A stretch of 64,000 nt of DNA from Lederbergia citrisecunda (GCF_018343695.1 NZ_JAGYPJ010000001.1:3284511-3348510); one strand, 5' to 3'; positions 26,774 to 35,806 are shown, counted from the first letter of the stretch. Numbers and translations: made by a program. The notes: a model not told the origin generated them from the letters alone.

Positions 26774-27043
26774 TTTTTTAACACCTTTCTTATTTCTTTC
26801 ATATGTATATTCAATATGTCCTTTTAAAACCCTGCAAAAGTTAAAATTACGCAAGCTTTATTTTTTTCAATTAAAAATATAAATAAATTTATTACTTAAA
26901 CAAAATACGACACATTCCACAAATAAAGTTTTGTAATATAATAGTAATAGTTTTAATAGTAATGTAAAATGATCAAAAGTCTTTTGAAAAAATCCATTAT
27001 TTTAACATAATATCTGGGTTACCAATAAGCGGAGGGAATGTTA

Positions 27044-28489
27044 ATGAGTGCGTTAAGAGAACCAGTTGTAGAACTTAATAAAGGACGGGGAAGGCGATCC
27101 AAACCGCGATCAAACCGTTTATTTATTGGAATTGGAATAACCATTGTGGTTATTGCACTAATATTTGCGGGGCTTAGCTATTATCAGGCAACCCGGTTCA
27201 ATTCACAGATTACGATTAATGATGTAAAAGTCGGTGGATTGACTGCTGATAAGGCATTAAATAAATTAAAGACAACTACGTTAACAAACAGAGTCTATGT
27301 AGGAGAAGAACTCATCTTAGATGAAAAAAAGACAGAAATGGCATTTTCAAATCAAGATACACCTGAGATTAAGAAACTATTGAAAAGCCAGTGGACCTTT
27401 TTTCCATCCTCAGAGAAAAAAGGTTATTGGTTGATGCCGAAAAAGACGGATGAGTTTCGTAGCGAAACGATGACAAAGCAACTAGAAGAAAAGCTCCTAT
27501 CCATGAATGAGAGCTTAGAAGCTCCCAAAGATGCAGTGGTGAAATTGGAAGGAGGAAAAATTGTCATCTCCAATAGTAGTGAGGGAGAACAGTATGATAT
27601 CGCCGCTATATTAGAAGATTATAAGAATCAGAAATATACGAGTGATATCCATCTGAAAACTGCATTCATACAGCCAATCGCAGAGGATAATCCGATTATA
27701 AAAGAAGAAGAGAATAAGTATAAGGATTTCCTGCAAAGAACAGTGGATTTTAAAGTGCAGGACAAAGTATATACGTTAAAAGCTAGTGAATTAATTAAAG
27801 ATGCTACGATTTCAAAAGATAATGATGTGAGCATCACCGCAAGTGACATTCAGAAAAAAATAGATGAAATAAATGGCTCTCAATCAACATTAAATAAAAA
27901 TTTCAAATTTAAGACCCATTCAGGAAAGGTCATTTCGGTAAAAGGGCAAGGCTATGGCTGGGCATTAGATGCTGAGAAAGAAGCAGCACTTGTTCAGGAA
28001 GCTTTTGAAAACGGCGAAACATCCATTTCGGCATCTAATATTTACGGTCATGGGTGGACGAATGAAGGGATTGGCTATGAAACTACAGCAAATAATGGAA
28101 TTGGCGACACGTATGCTGAAGTATCCATTGCCGAACAGCGTATATGGATATATAGAAATGGAAAATTAGCTGTTACAACGCATGTCGTGACCGGAAAACA
28201 TAGCACCGGTGAAGATACGTCTCCTGGAGTTTGGTATATCCTTTTTAAACGAACACCATACACGCTTAAAGGCAGTGCAGTAGGTAAAGCTGATTATGCC
28301 ATTGAGGTAAAATATTGGGCTCCGTTTACAAACAGCGGGCAAGGATTCCACGATGCCAGCTGGCGATCAAACTGGGCAGGTAATGCCTATCTATCAAATG
28401 GTTCAGGCGGCTGCGTCAACACACCACCTAGTATTATGAAAACCGTGTATGATAACCTTAATACTTACGACCCAGTTGTGGTTTATTAA
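27044..28489 (+). CDS. L,D-transpeptidase with peptidoglycan-binding domains
   Basis: 481 residues. A basic cytoplasmic N-terminus and one membrane helix (about 27-49) anchor it. Residues about 80-330 form two PG_binding_4-type repeats, as in many Bacillota L,D-transpeptidases; the C-terminal YkuD domain holds GQGFHDASW and SNGSGGCVNTPP with the catalytic Cys457. It should cross-link or modify peptidoglycan stem peptides outside the cell. The second ATG at 27044 is preferred since GGAGGG lies seven bases before it, only one base before the first. A terminator follows at once. Complete. Confidence 0.9.
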   Translation: MSALREPVVELNKGRGRRSKPRSNRLFIGIGITIVVIALIFAGLSYYQATRFNSQITINDVKVGGLTADKALNKLKTTTLTNRVYVGEELILDEKKTEMAFSNQDTPEIKKLLKSQWTFFPSSEKKGYWLMPKKTDEFRSETMTKQLEEKLLSMNESLEAPKDAVVKLEGGKIVISNSSEGEQYDIAAILEDYKNQKYTSDIHLKTAFIQPIAEDNPIIKEEENKYKDFLQRTVDFKVQDKVYTLKASELIKDATISKDNDVSITASDIQKKIDEINGSQSTLNKNFKFKTHSGKVISVKGQGYGWALDAEKEAALVQEAFENGETSISASNIYGHGWTNEGIGYETTANNGIGDTYAEVSIAEQRIWIYRNGKLAVTTHVVTGKHSTGEDTSPGVWYILFKRTPYTLKGSAVGKADYAIEVKYWAPFTNSGQGFHDASWRSNWAGNAYLSNGSGGCVNTPPSIMKTVYDNLNTYDPVVVY

Positions 28490-28490
28490 G

Positions 28491-28546
28491 AAGGACGGAT
28501 CTTGAGCTTCCTACTAAGGAAGATCAAGCCCCGTCCCTTTTCTTTT
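28491..28546 (+). terminator. Terminator after the L,D-transpeptidase gene
   Basis: GGACGG, TTGA and CTTCC pair with GGAAG, TCAA and CCGTCC in order, with small internal mismatches, then CTTTTCTTTT. Confidence 0.75.
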
Positions 28547-28547
28547 C

Positions 28548-28583
28548 AAAAACCTCATTTACTTATTGTACGGTTCACCGTAA
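28548..28583 (+). repeat. Dispersed intergenic repeat, copy A (left half)
   Basis: CCTCATTTACTTATTG followed by TACGGTTCACCGTAA. The left arm and the core dyad are kept; the right arm TAAATGAGG is lost. One of six copies in the window, all on this strand. Confidence 0.75.
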
Positions 28584-28742
28584 CACTCAAAGGCGAAGTC
28601 TTCCCGTTTTACAGGAGGACCTCGCCATAAGTATTCAGGAATTAGATACGATAAGAAGAATGGCTATTTGCTAACGCTTCACTCGTTGTAAATTCATTGA
28701 GTGATGCTCTAATAAGATCAGTCAGCCCCTATTTCTGCATGC

Positions 28743-30323
28743 TCAAGAGTTCAGTTCAGATTCATATTTTTCAAGCTTTTCAAAAACACCATCAACCCAT
28801 ACTTGGTCATCCCATAGTTTTGGACCATGAAGTTTTCTATCAGCGGGATGACCTGTTACTATTGTATCTACACCATCTTTGTTTCCAAAGTACAAATCAA
28901 CCATTTTTAATGCCTTGTTTTCAGCTTGAACTAACATCTTGAAGTTCATTCCAGACCCTCGGTTCGAAAAAGGTAAACTTACGTAGTAGAGATTTCCATC
29001 AAACCTCTTGAATTCTACTTCCTTGAATTCATTTTCTAAACCGAAAATTACACCGATTCCTCCCTTTAATTCCTGTCTTTGTTCTAACTCTAACATTTTA
29101 TTAGTAAATTTAAGAAGATTCTCGTTAGATATATAATTTTTAAATGATACTGCTTTTTGTTCTGCAATAGCTCCGGTATATAAATTCACAAAAGCTGTTC
29201 CAAATGCTTCAACGGTTTCTTGATCATCATCACTAACCTGATTTCCTTTAATTGTAAATTGTTGATTTGCTAGGTCTCTTAATATATCTGCTGCTGATTT
29301 CTCTGGTAGTTCAAAATAAACTTCTTCACCTGATGATATATTCTTTGAGCTAGTAATTTGTTCTAAATCATCTATCACCTTAATTTTAGGATTGGCTATC
29401 AATCCAATCCCAACTGCTATCATAATGGTAATTGAGAAAGCAAGTACCCAAAACCTTGGTTTTCTATAATTTAAAACGTTTTTAATCCTCCCTTTTACAT
29501 TTCCCTCACCAAAAGCAAGCGGACTTCCATTCAATATCCGTCTATCAGTAGCAAGTGATAATAATGATGATGCGTAAGATTTTTTTATATAAGTATCATA
29601 ATTCAGATTTTTCAGCACACGCTCATCACAGGAAAATTCCATATCCCTACTCATTAACATGAATGCTACCCATACAAGAGGATTAAACCAGTGAACGGAC
29701 AATACCAAGAAGGCTACTAGCTTAATGATATGATCATATCGTTTAATGTGAGTCTGTTCGTGTAGCAGGATGTAGCTGCGCTCCTCAGCATGAAGTCCAA
29801 CGGGCAAATAAATCTTTGGACGTATCAAGCCAAGCACAAACGGTGTTTTCAAATTCTCAGCTTCGTAGATATTCTGCTCTATTAATTGTGCGTTTTTAAG
29901 CTGTTTCTTCAAGAGTAATACAGATACAAGACTATAAATAAGCAATGCTATCATACATAAAACCCAAATATATGAACCGATCTGTAAGTAATTCTGCAAA
30001 TGATTCACGCTATTCCCAGCAGTCTGTGCCGGAAGTGGCCCGCCTACAAATGAATCGACCACTTCTATCCCGCTATTAATCTGTGGACTTTGCTGATGTA
30101 TACTATCTTGAGGGATTGGATTCCTCTCCCTATTCCTTGGCAACAGACTAAATACACTTTCAAATGTGAATGGAACAACAAGTCGGAAAGCTACCACGCC
30201 CCATAAGGCATAAGAGATGACCTTCGGGGCTTTTTTAAGTAATAGTCTGATTAATATCACAACAAGAATGACATAGCTTGCTGTAAGGCTCATATCTAAA
30301 ACAGACAGAAATAGTTCGCTCAT
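28743..30323 (-). CDS. BlaR1/MecR1-type M56 sensor metalloprotease
   Basis: 526 residues. The N-terminal part has membrane helices near 12-30, 38-58 and 112-138 followed by the M56 peptidase: ILLHEQTHIKRYDH gives the zinc motif HEQTH (188-192), and MEFSCDERV supplies the downstream acidic ligand. A further helix (about 290-312) leads to an outer C-terminal domain of about 210 residues, which is not the penicillin-binding sensor of true BlaR1, so the signal is unlikely to be a beta-lactam by the usual route. It probably cleaves or inactivates the BlaI-like repressor encoded two bases upstream. Regulon unknown: no beta-lactamase nearby, although an L,D-transpeptidase is convergent. Confidence 0.85.
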   Translation of the reverse strand: MSELFLSVLDMSLTASYVILVVILIRLLLKKAPKVISYALWGVVAFRLVVPFTFESVFSLLPRNRERNPIPQDSIHQQSPQINSGIEVVDSFVGGPLPAQTAGNSVNHLQNYLQIGSYIWVLCMIALLIYSLVSVLLLKKQLKNAQLIEQNIYEAENLKTPFVLGLIRPKIYLPVGLHAEERSYILLHEQTHIKRYDHIIKLVAFLVLSVHWFNPLVWVAFMLMSRDMEFSCDERVLKNLNYDTYIKKSYASSLLSLATDRRILNGSPLAFGEGNVKGRIKNVLNYRKPRFWVLAFSITIMIAVGIGLIANPKIKVIDDLEQITSSKNISSGEEVYFELPEKSAADILRDLANQQFTIKGNQVSDDDQETVEAFGTAFVNLYTGAIAEQKAVSFKNYISNENLLKFTNKMLELEQRQELKGGIGVIFGLENEFKEVEFKRFDGNLYYVSLPFSNRGSGMNFKMLVQAENKALKMVDLYFGNKDGVDTIVTGHPADRKLHGPKLWDDQVWVDGVFEKLEKYESELNS

Positions 30324-30325
30324 GA

Positions 30326-30688
30326 TTACAGCTCCTTGTGCTCATCAATCAGCTTTTTCAGCTCCTCCGCTTGGCGGTTACTTAATTTTTTTCCTCCCAT
30401 AAACGCTGTTAAAAATTTGGGCAATGACCCTCCATAGGTATCTTCAACGAAACGTACGCTTTGATTTGCGTAATATTCATCCTTTGTAATCAAAGATGAC
30501 ACTACTGAATTTTCATTTTGAAAAAACCCTTTTTCACACAATTTTTTCAGCACGGTATAGGTTGTAGACTTTTTCCAATTCATTTCTTTTCCACATAGTT
30601 TCACAAGATCACCAGAACCAATTGGTTCGTTTTTCCAGATTAATTCCGTGAACTTTATTTCGCTTTCTGTAAGTTTGTATCTTTTCAT
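30326..30688 (-). CDS. BlaI/MecI family transcriptional repressor
   Basis: 120 residues, a winged-helix repressor of the BlaI/MecI family: LTESEIKFTELIWK, then NWKKSTTYTVLKKLCEKGF is the recognition helix region, and the C-terminal half provides the dimerisation helices. It is expected to be cleaved when the partner M56 protease senses its signal. Two bases separate it from that protease gene, so they are one operon. Two dyads just upstream of its start look like its operators, implying autoregulation. Intact, normal length (family 120-130). Confidence 0.9.
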   Translation of the reverse strand: MKRYKLTESEIKFTELIWKNEPIGSGDLVKLCGKEMNWKKSTTYTVLKKLCEKGFFQNENSVVSSLITKDEYYANQSVRFVEDTYGGSLPKFLTAFMGGKKLSNRQAEELKKLIDEHKEL

Positions 30689-30701
30689 TTTATCACTCCT
30701 T

Positions 30702-30750
30702 GGTCTATAAAATATCGACCTTATATTCCTAGTCTATATCTTATAGACCA
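30702..30750 (-). promoter_or_regulatory. Two operator-like dyads before the BlaI-type gene
   Basis: GTCTAT-atctt-ATAGAC (30732-30748) is a clean dyad, and GGTCTATAAAATATCGACC (30702-30720) is a second, imperfect one with the same GGTC/GACC ends, centred about one to three helical turns apart. The first lies just before the ribosome site. They fit BlaI-type repressor boxes in size, though the sequence differs from the TACA/TGTA type. Confidence 0.55.
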
Positions 30751-30773
30751 AATGTCAATAGTAGATTGTTAAA

Positions 30774-30869
30774 TTATTGAGCAGAGGTCACCTTTTTTAA
30801 ATTCCATTGATATCTGTGATTGTTGTAATAATTCATGTACTCCTTAATTTCCCGTTTTAGCTCTTCTAG
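30774..30869 (-). pseudogene. End of an IS3-family (IS150-like) transposase gene
   Basis: EELKREIKEYMNYYNNHRY and QWNLKKVTS match the last 30 residues of the IS3-family OrfB integrase core (usual pattern IxxYxxYYNxxRxQWxLKKMTP). The rest is missing, and the upstream 150 bases read FNFAHPEKIK-like text in no consistent frame. A leftover from an old insertion. Confidence 0.65.
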
Positions 30870-31029
30870 TATTAGAAGTTCAATAAAGAACAGTACTGAT
30901 AAAAATGCTATTCCCCTTTTAAAGTATTTCTGGCATTCAGAAACCTTTATCTTTTCTGGGTGAGCGAAATTAAATGTTAACTGGCAAATGGCCAAGCTTA
31001 TAATGATTTAGGGTTTTAACTGACACTGC

Positions 31030-31992
31030 TTATGGGTAAAATAAGCATAATCTCTCTTGCAAGCCTTCTAAGACTTCTTCTGGCACTTCCCTGACCTTGA
31101 TATCCCCACCTAGGAAAAGTAACCAATTTGTTATTTCGGTCAATTCTTCGGGATTATTAACATTGATAAAAGTCTTTAGAATGGCTGTGGTTTGGTAAGG
31201 ATTTGTATAGGAAATTGAAACTTTTAAAGGATGGTATTTTTTAAACTGGGCAATCGCCTTTGGACCAAGTTCAAGAATAAGGTTAATTAATTCTTCCTGT
31301 TTACTTAGTTTTTCTAAAATCTTTTTCCTGCTTAATCTTTTTTTCGTAGGGAATGGTTTGACATTGGTGAGATTGTCGACAGGGAAAATCCGCCTCTGTT
31401 CATCCTTTAAATCAAAACCTTCAATCAGCCAAACGCCTTTTTCATGATAAAGGTGCAAGAGATAAATTGGATAAGACAGTATTATTTTCTCTACTTTGAT
31501 GGTAATCAATAAATAGCTATCCAAAAGAAGGATTTGGATGAGTTTTTCTAACATGGGATGGGGTAGGTCTGACAGATCAAGTAGGTCTGGATTATTGGGG
31601 TTGGTCCCTTCAAAGAGCAAGATTTGATTTAAAAGAACAAGGTCATCTTGCTGGTTTTCTGAGATGAGGCCTAGTAATTTTTCAGCTAAAGACTGACGAC
31701 TCTTAAGATAAGGAAGTTGTTGATTTCTCGTGGCCATAAAGGCAATAAAAAGAGCTTTAATCTCATTATCGGTAAAGCGAACAGTAGGCAGGACAGAGTT
31801 GTTCATGACAAAATAGCCCCCATCCCTTCCAACTTCAGCGACAAGTGGCATCCCCATGGCTTCAATTTCTCTTATATCTCTAATAGCTGTCGAACGAGAG
31901 ATGTTAAATTCTCGCATGATTTCAGAGATTGTAAAGTGGGAGCGATTATTGATATACCTCATAATGGTATTAATCCGTTCAACTTTTTTCAT
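31030..31992 (-). CDS. WYL-domain transcriptional regulator (YafY type)
   Basis: 320 residues. The N-terminal winged helix is seen in FTISEIMREFNISRSTAIRDIREIEAMGMPLVAEVGRDG, the DeoR/HTH_11 pattern of YafY-like regulators; the rest contains the WYL-type sensor (YLLHLYHEKGVWLIEGFDLKDEQRRIFPVDNL), although the W-Y-L triad itself is degenerate. WYL proteins bind small or nucleic-acid ligands. GGAGC supports the start. It is divergent from the GyrI-like gene at 32103, with 110 bases between them, so it probably regulates that pair and itself. Confidence 0.85.
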   Translation of the reverse strand: MKKVERINTIMRYINNRSHFTISEIMREFNISRSTAIRDIREIEAMGMPLVAEVGRDGGYFVMNNSVLPTVRFTDNEIKALFIAFMATRNQQLPYLKSRQSLAEKLLGLISENQQDDLVLLNQILLFEGTNPNNPDLLDLSDLPHPMLEKLIQILLLDSYLLITIKVEKIILSYPIYLLHLYHEKGVWLIEGFDLKDEQRRIFPVDNLTNVKPFPTKKRLSRKKILEKLSKQEELINLILELGPKAIAQFKKYHPLKVSISYTNPYQTTAILKTFINVNNPEELTEITNWLLFLGGDIKVREVPEEVLEGLQERLCLFYP

Positions 31993-32102
31993 CGGGGCTC
32001 CTAAACAGTATCATTTTTTGACATGATTTAAGGCTATCATATACTTATCAAGTGCAGACGACAAGCCATTTGATAAATTTAAAAAAGAGGAAGGTTTTGA
32101 AT

Positions 32103-32582
32103 ATGGCAGATTATACTCTAGAAGAAAAAGACAGCTTTACCGTGTTAGGTATTGGAACTGAGCTTGAGAGCGATTACACAGACTTTGCTGGCATCACCAA
32201 GGAAAAGGCAGACTTCTGGTTGGCCATCAAACAAGATGGAAGGCTTGATACTTTACAAGCCATAGCTACAAATGATTACATTTTTGCCGTAAACGAAGCG
32301 GTGAATAACAAGATGATGTATTATGCTGGCGTTATGACAGATGAATCGATACAAGAAGAATCCAGAGTTATCCAGTTTCCTAAAGGGGAATACCTAGTTG
32401 TGAAAGGGGAAGCAACGACGGCTGATGAGATGAGTAATAAGCTTACTGGCATTGCCTTTGGTCAAGTGTTACCAGAAGCCAAGAATTTCGCCTATGTTGG
32501 TGGGCCAAATACAACGGTTGAGATGGGGCAGCGAAACGGGTTAGTATTTGGTGAAATGTGGATTCCTGTTGTTAGGAAATAA
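32103..32582 (+). CDS. GyrI-like small-molecule-binding domain protein
   Basis: 159 residues of the SOUL/AraC-effector-binding (GyrI/SbmC-like, PF06445) fold: the opening LEEKDSFTVLGIGTE and the late FPKGEYLVVKGEAT followed by a helix and EMWIPVVRK are typical. Such stand-alone domains bind hydrophobic or cationic drugs, and some hydrolyse cyclopropanoid toxins. The start at 32103 has GAGGAAGG about ten bases upstream; a longer in-frame version overlaps the promoter. It lies divergent to a WYL regulator and 22 bases before an unrecognised gene, likely one operon. Confidence 0.78.
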   Translation: MADYTLEEKDSFTVLGIGTELESDYTDFAGITKEKADFWLAIKQDGRLDTLQAIATNDYIFAVNEAVNNKMMYYAGVMTDESIQEESRVIQFPKGEYLVVKGEATTADEMSNKLTGIAFGQVLPEAKNFAYVGGPNTTVEMGQRNGLVFGEMWIPVVRK

Positions 32583-32604
32583 AGAGATAAAAGGAGAGAT
32601 GGAA

Positions 32605-33069
32605 TTGTCCTATATCGTTGATTTTAAAAATGTGTCTACGGTTGGTTTAGAGTCTTCACCAGTAGTAGAAGCGCTTGCTGGTTTACGTGCTAATGAGGCC
32701 CGTTACTTTATGAACAAATACAAGCATGAATTTACGGTTGTACCAGCTAGCGAAAGCCAAGAGACCCTTGATTATGTGAACCGAATTTTGAAAGAAGAAC
32801 GTGATATTGAGTTTGCAGCCAAACCTTTAGAAACGTCTCGTTTTCAAGTGGAAAATATCAAAATGGCCTATGTCTTTTACGAGGATGGCCTTTCAGTAAA
32901 CGTCATGTATACGGTTGATGACCCTAAGAAGCGGGCTGTTGGTTTTAAGCTTTCTGATGGGATGGAAGTACCAAAGGAGTTAGAAGAGAAGTTTAAGTTT
33001 GCTAGGCAAAAGTCTAAACTAGCTGGAACCATTCGAGGCTCGTATTTTGTAATTAAAGGAGAATATTAA
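32605..33069 (+). CDS. Unrecognised soluble protein, partner of the GyrI-like protein
   Basis: 154 residues if the TTG at 32605 is the start (AAGGAG eight bases before it); the ATG at 32599 is only two bases from that site and adds two residues. No family recognised. The sequence is alpha/beta in character, without membrane helices: an N-terminal VDFKNVSTVGLESSPVVEALAGLR, a middle with many charged residues, and a basic C-terminal stretch KFKFARQKSKLAGTIRGSYF. It follows the GyrI-like gene closely and is most likely in the same WYL-controlled operon. A function should not be assigned from this. Confidence 0.65.
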   Translation: MSYIVDFKNVSTVGLESSPVVEALAGLRANEARYFMNKYKHEFTVVPASESQETLDYVNRILKEERDIEFAAKPLETSRFQVENIKMAYVFYEDGLSVNVMYTVDDPKKRAVGFKLSDGMEVPKELEEKFKFARQKSKLAGTIRGSYFVIKGEY

Positions 33070-33288
33070 AGTAAGTAAAAGCGCAAGTAGAGGAATTCAA
33101 TCATTCTTTTTCTTCATTTGGATAAGAAAATCCTTATTGACCAAAAAATTTAGATTCATCACAAGGGCAAAAACAGCCATTCATGCAACAAATGTTTATC
33201 TAGGCATTCAAAGATCAAAAGCGTATTTTTATTAGACGTTCCTTTTTCGAAGTATTCAATAAAAATAGAACAGTCATATTGAAATTTC

Positions 33289-33342
33289 AAAACCCAATTT
33301 TAAGCCTCTTATTTAAGAGTCTCCAAAAATTGGGTTTTATTT
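33289..33342 (+). terminator. Terminator after the GyrI-like operon
   Basis: AAAACCCAATTTT pairs with AAAATTGGGTTTT, with an inner CTCTT/AAGAG stem, then ATTT. The rest of 33070-33429 holds no gene that I can see. Confidence 0.75.
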
Positions 33343-33429
33343 GGAATTAGATCTGGTAAGTTCTAATCCCACTGGCTAATTCCGAATTTATATTGTCTAT
33401 ATTAAAGATTGCGACGCACATCACTTATT

Positions 33430-34014
33430 TCATTTTTTAAGAACAATCGCCTCTTTAAACATCTTGTTTTGTAAATACGATAATTTTTTCGCCATCACTT
33501 CAGGAGAATCTTTGAAATCCTGCTGAATCCAATATATAAAAAAGCCGAGACTTCCATATGTTAGGAAATAATTTAATGCAGGAATTTCAATTTCTGTTGT
33601 CTCACCCAGTCTTAGTTCGGTACTAGATACTTGTACTAGACTTTCACAAAATTGATTTTGCGAGCCCGGAACTACTTCTCCTTTTATAATGAGTGAAAAA
33701 ACAAATTGATTTTGATACATAAATTCAAAAAGAGGCAGATGTCGTTGTTCATTCTCTGACGAAAAGCGCTCTAAATTTTGATAGCTTTTACGAAAATAAG
33801 TAATTAATTCATTTAAATAATCATCGAATATCGCAGCTAATAAAGTGTGTAAATCCTTATAATGCGAATAAAAGGTAACTCGGTTACATTGAGCATATTG
33901 CGCTACCTCCGTAACGGAGAGCTCATTTAACTCCTTTTCCTTTAATAATTCCAATAACGCATGCTTTAATTTTTTTTGCGTCCTCACTGATCGGCGGTCT
34001 TCGTTATTTGTCAT
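33430..34014 (-). CDS. TetR/AcrR family transcriptional regulator
   Basis: 194 residues. The N-terminal helix-turn-helix is RTQKKLKHALLELLKEKELNELSVTEVAQYAQCNRVTFYSHY, matching TetR proteins, with the C-terminal helical part binding an unknown ligand. It belongs to the group with a TetR_C_7-like C-terminus common in Firmicutes. It is divergent from two dehydrogenase genes, 152 bases apart, with a dyad close to their start, so it very probably represses them in the absence of a substrate. Confidence 0.88.
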   Translation of the reverse strand: MTNNEDRRSVRTQKKLKHALLELLKEKELNELSVTEVAQYAQCNRVTFYSHYKDLHTLLAAIFDDYLNELITYFRKSYQNLERFSSENEQRHLPLFEFMYQNQFVFSLIIKGEVVPGSQNQFCESLVQVSSTELRLGETTEIEIPALNYFLTYGSLGFFIYWIQQDFKDSPEVMAKKLSYLQNKMFKEAIVLKK

Positions 34015-34133
34015 AGGTTATGGTGATCCCCCTATAATATTTAAAAAAATAGACGTATTTATTATGACATTAAACATTTTATTGGACAACTCTCGTATTT
34101 TCTGTTAATTTACATATGTAGTTTATTTTTATT

Positions 34134-34148
34134 ATACTACCATAGTAT
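34134..34148 (+). promoter_or_regulatory. Operator-like dyad before the dehydrogenase genes
   Basis: ATACTA-cca-TAGTAT is a perfect six-base dyad ending four bases before the AGGAGG of the first dehydrogenase. It is a good candidate binding site for the divergent TetR regulator. Confidence 0.5.
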
Positions 34149-34166
34149 TTACAGGAGGAATAAAAC

Positions 34167-34901
34167 ATGGCTCGTTTAGACGGAAAAATTGCGATTATCA
34201 CTGGTGCTGCTCAAGGTATGGGGGCTTCACATGCACGAAAATTCGTCGAAGAAGGCGCAAAAGTCGTTTTAACAGATTTAAATGAAGAAAAAGGAAAAGC
34301 CCTTGCAGCAGAACTTGGCGAAAACGCTTTGTTCGTCAAACACAATGTTACAAGTGCTGATGATTGGGCAACGGTCGTATCCGAAACAGAAAAAGCCTTT
34401 GGCTCGGTAAATGTTTTAGTTAATAATGCTGGGATTACTATGGCAAAATCAATATTAGAACTAACGGAAGAAGAATATCGCCGTATTGTAGACATTAACC
34501 AAGTTTCCGTATTTTTAGGTATGAAGGCTGTAATTCCAGTTATTCAAAAAGCCGGAGGCGGTTCAATCGTCAATATTTCATCTTTAAATGGAATTGTTGC
34601 TGGTGCAATCGGTTATACAGATACAAAATTCGCCGTACGTGGTATGACAAAAGCAGCTGCAATTGAATGTGCTCATTACGGAATTCGTGTAAACTCTGTT
34701 CACCCAGGTGTGATTGCAACCCCAATGGTTGTTCAAGAAGATACAAAAGCAGCAGTAGAAGAATTCTCTAAACATATTCCTTTAAAACGTGTTGCACAAC
34801 CAGAAGAAGTTTCAAACTTAGTAGTTTACCTAGCCTCCGATGAGTCAAGCTATTCAACAGGAGCTGAATTCATCGTCGATGGCGGCTTAGCAGCCATGTA
34901 A
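34167..34901 (+). CDS. Short-chain dehydrogenase/reductase (classical SDR)
   Basis: 244 residues. ITGAAQGMGASHARKF is the cofactor glycine motif; the Asp in LTDLNEEKG at the end of beta-2 predicts NAD(H) preference; LVNNAGIT is the NNAG motif; the catalytic Ser is in NISSLNG and Tyr-Lys in YTDTKFA (YxxxK); GGLAAM closes the C-terminus. These features resemble 3-alpha-hydroxysteroid or secondary-alcohol dehydrogenases, but the substrate is unknown. AGGAGG precedes the start. Second SDR follows after 50 bases. Confidence 0.92.
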   Translation: MARLDGKIAIITGAAQGMGASHARKFVEEGAKVVLTDLNEEKGKALAAELGENALFVKHNVTSADDWATVVSETEKAFGSVNVLVNNAGITMAKSILELTEEEYRRIVDINQVSVFLGMKAVIPVIQKAGGGSIVNISSLNGIVAGAIGYTDTKFAVRGMTKAAAIECAHYGIRVNSVHPGVIATPMVVQEDTKAAVEEFSKHIPLKRVAQPEEVSNLVVYLASDESSYSTGAEFIVDGGLAAM

Positions 34902-34951
34902 TTCAGGTATACCTTAAAGATCTCTTACTCTCATATACGAGGAGAAAATAA

Positions 34952-35707
34952 ATGAAAAAACTACAGGATAAAGTTGCAATTATTACAGGAGCTGCTCGTG
35001 GAATCGGCGCTGGTATTGCTACAGCTATGGTAAAAGAGGGAGCAAAGGTTGTAATCGTTGATTTAAATGAAGAATCAGGTAAACAAACTGAAGCGGAACT
35101 TAAAAAATATTCACCTGAATCATTTTATTTAAACTTTAATTTAATGCAACATCAAGAATTGCATAAAATAGTAGAAATGACAGTAGAGAAATTTGGTAGA
35201 TTAGATATTTTAGTTAACAATGCTCATGCTTCTAAACAAATAATGTTTGAAGAAACAGAACAAGAACATTTCGATTTTTCATTTGGTACAGGATTTTATC
35301 CCACTTTCTATTTAATGAAAGCAGCAATGCCTTATTTAAAAGAAACGAAAGGTAATATCATTAATTTTGCTTCTGGTGCGGGACTACTTGGCCAACCAAC
35401 ACAAACATCTTATGTTGCAGCTAAGGAAGCAATCCGTGGTATTACAAGAGTAGCTGCAAATGAATACGCTCAATTTGGTATTACAATTAATATCATTTCA
35501 CCAATTGCAAATTCTGAAGGTGTTCAACAATGGGCGAAAGACTTCCCTGAAATGTATGATGGTGTGTTACAAACTATACCTTTAGGACGATTTGGTGACC
35601 CTGAAAATGATATCGGAAAAGTAGCCGTATTCCTAGCTTCAGAAGATAGCAAATATATTACTGGTCAAACCATTATGGTTGATGGCGGTTCTATTATGCT
35701 TCGATAA
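34952..35707 (+). CDS. Short-chain dehydrogenase/reductase (second)
   Basis: 251 residues. ITGAARGIGAGIATAM is the cofactor site, VDLNEE the acidic NAD-specific position, LVNNAHAS the NNAG equivalent (here NNAH), then Ser in ASGAG and YVAAKEA (YxxxK). The catalytic set Ser-Tyr-Lys is complete. It shares only the family with its neighbour, so the pair is not a recent duplication; they may act on successive steps or on alternative stereochemistry. AAGGAG-like AGGAGA before the start. Ends with a strong terminator at 35758. Confidence 0.9.
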   Translation: MKKLQDKVAIITGAARGIGAGIATAMVKEGAKVVIVDLNEESGKQTEAELKKYSPESFYLNFNLMQHQELHKIVEMTVEKFGRLDILVNNAHASKQIMFEETEQEHFDFSFGTGFYPTFYLMKAAMPYLKETKGNIINFASGAGLLGQPTQTSYVAAKEAIRGITRVAANEYAQFGITINIISPIANSEGVQQWAKDFPEMYDGVLQTIPLGRFGDPENDIGKVAVFLASEDSKYITGQTIMVDGGSIMLR

Positions 35708-35757
35708 ACATCACATATATAAGGATGTATATTTTAATTACCTGTAGCTTTAAAGAA

Positions 35758-35806
35758 AAGCCTATTCAAGATGCTATTGTTCTTGAGTAGGCTTGTTTGC
35801 TTTTTG
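35758..35806 (+). terminator. Terminator after the SDR pair
   Basis: AAGCCTATTCAAG (35759-35771) pairs with CTTGAGTAGGCTT (35782-35794), one mismatch, then GTTTGCTTTTT. Confidence 0.8.
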
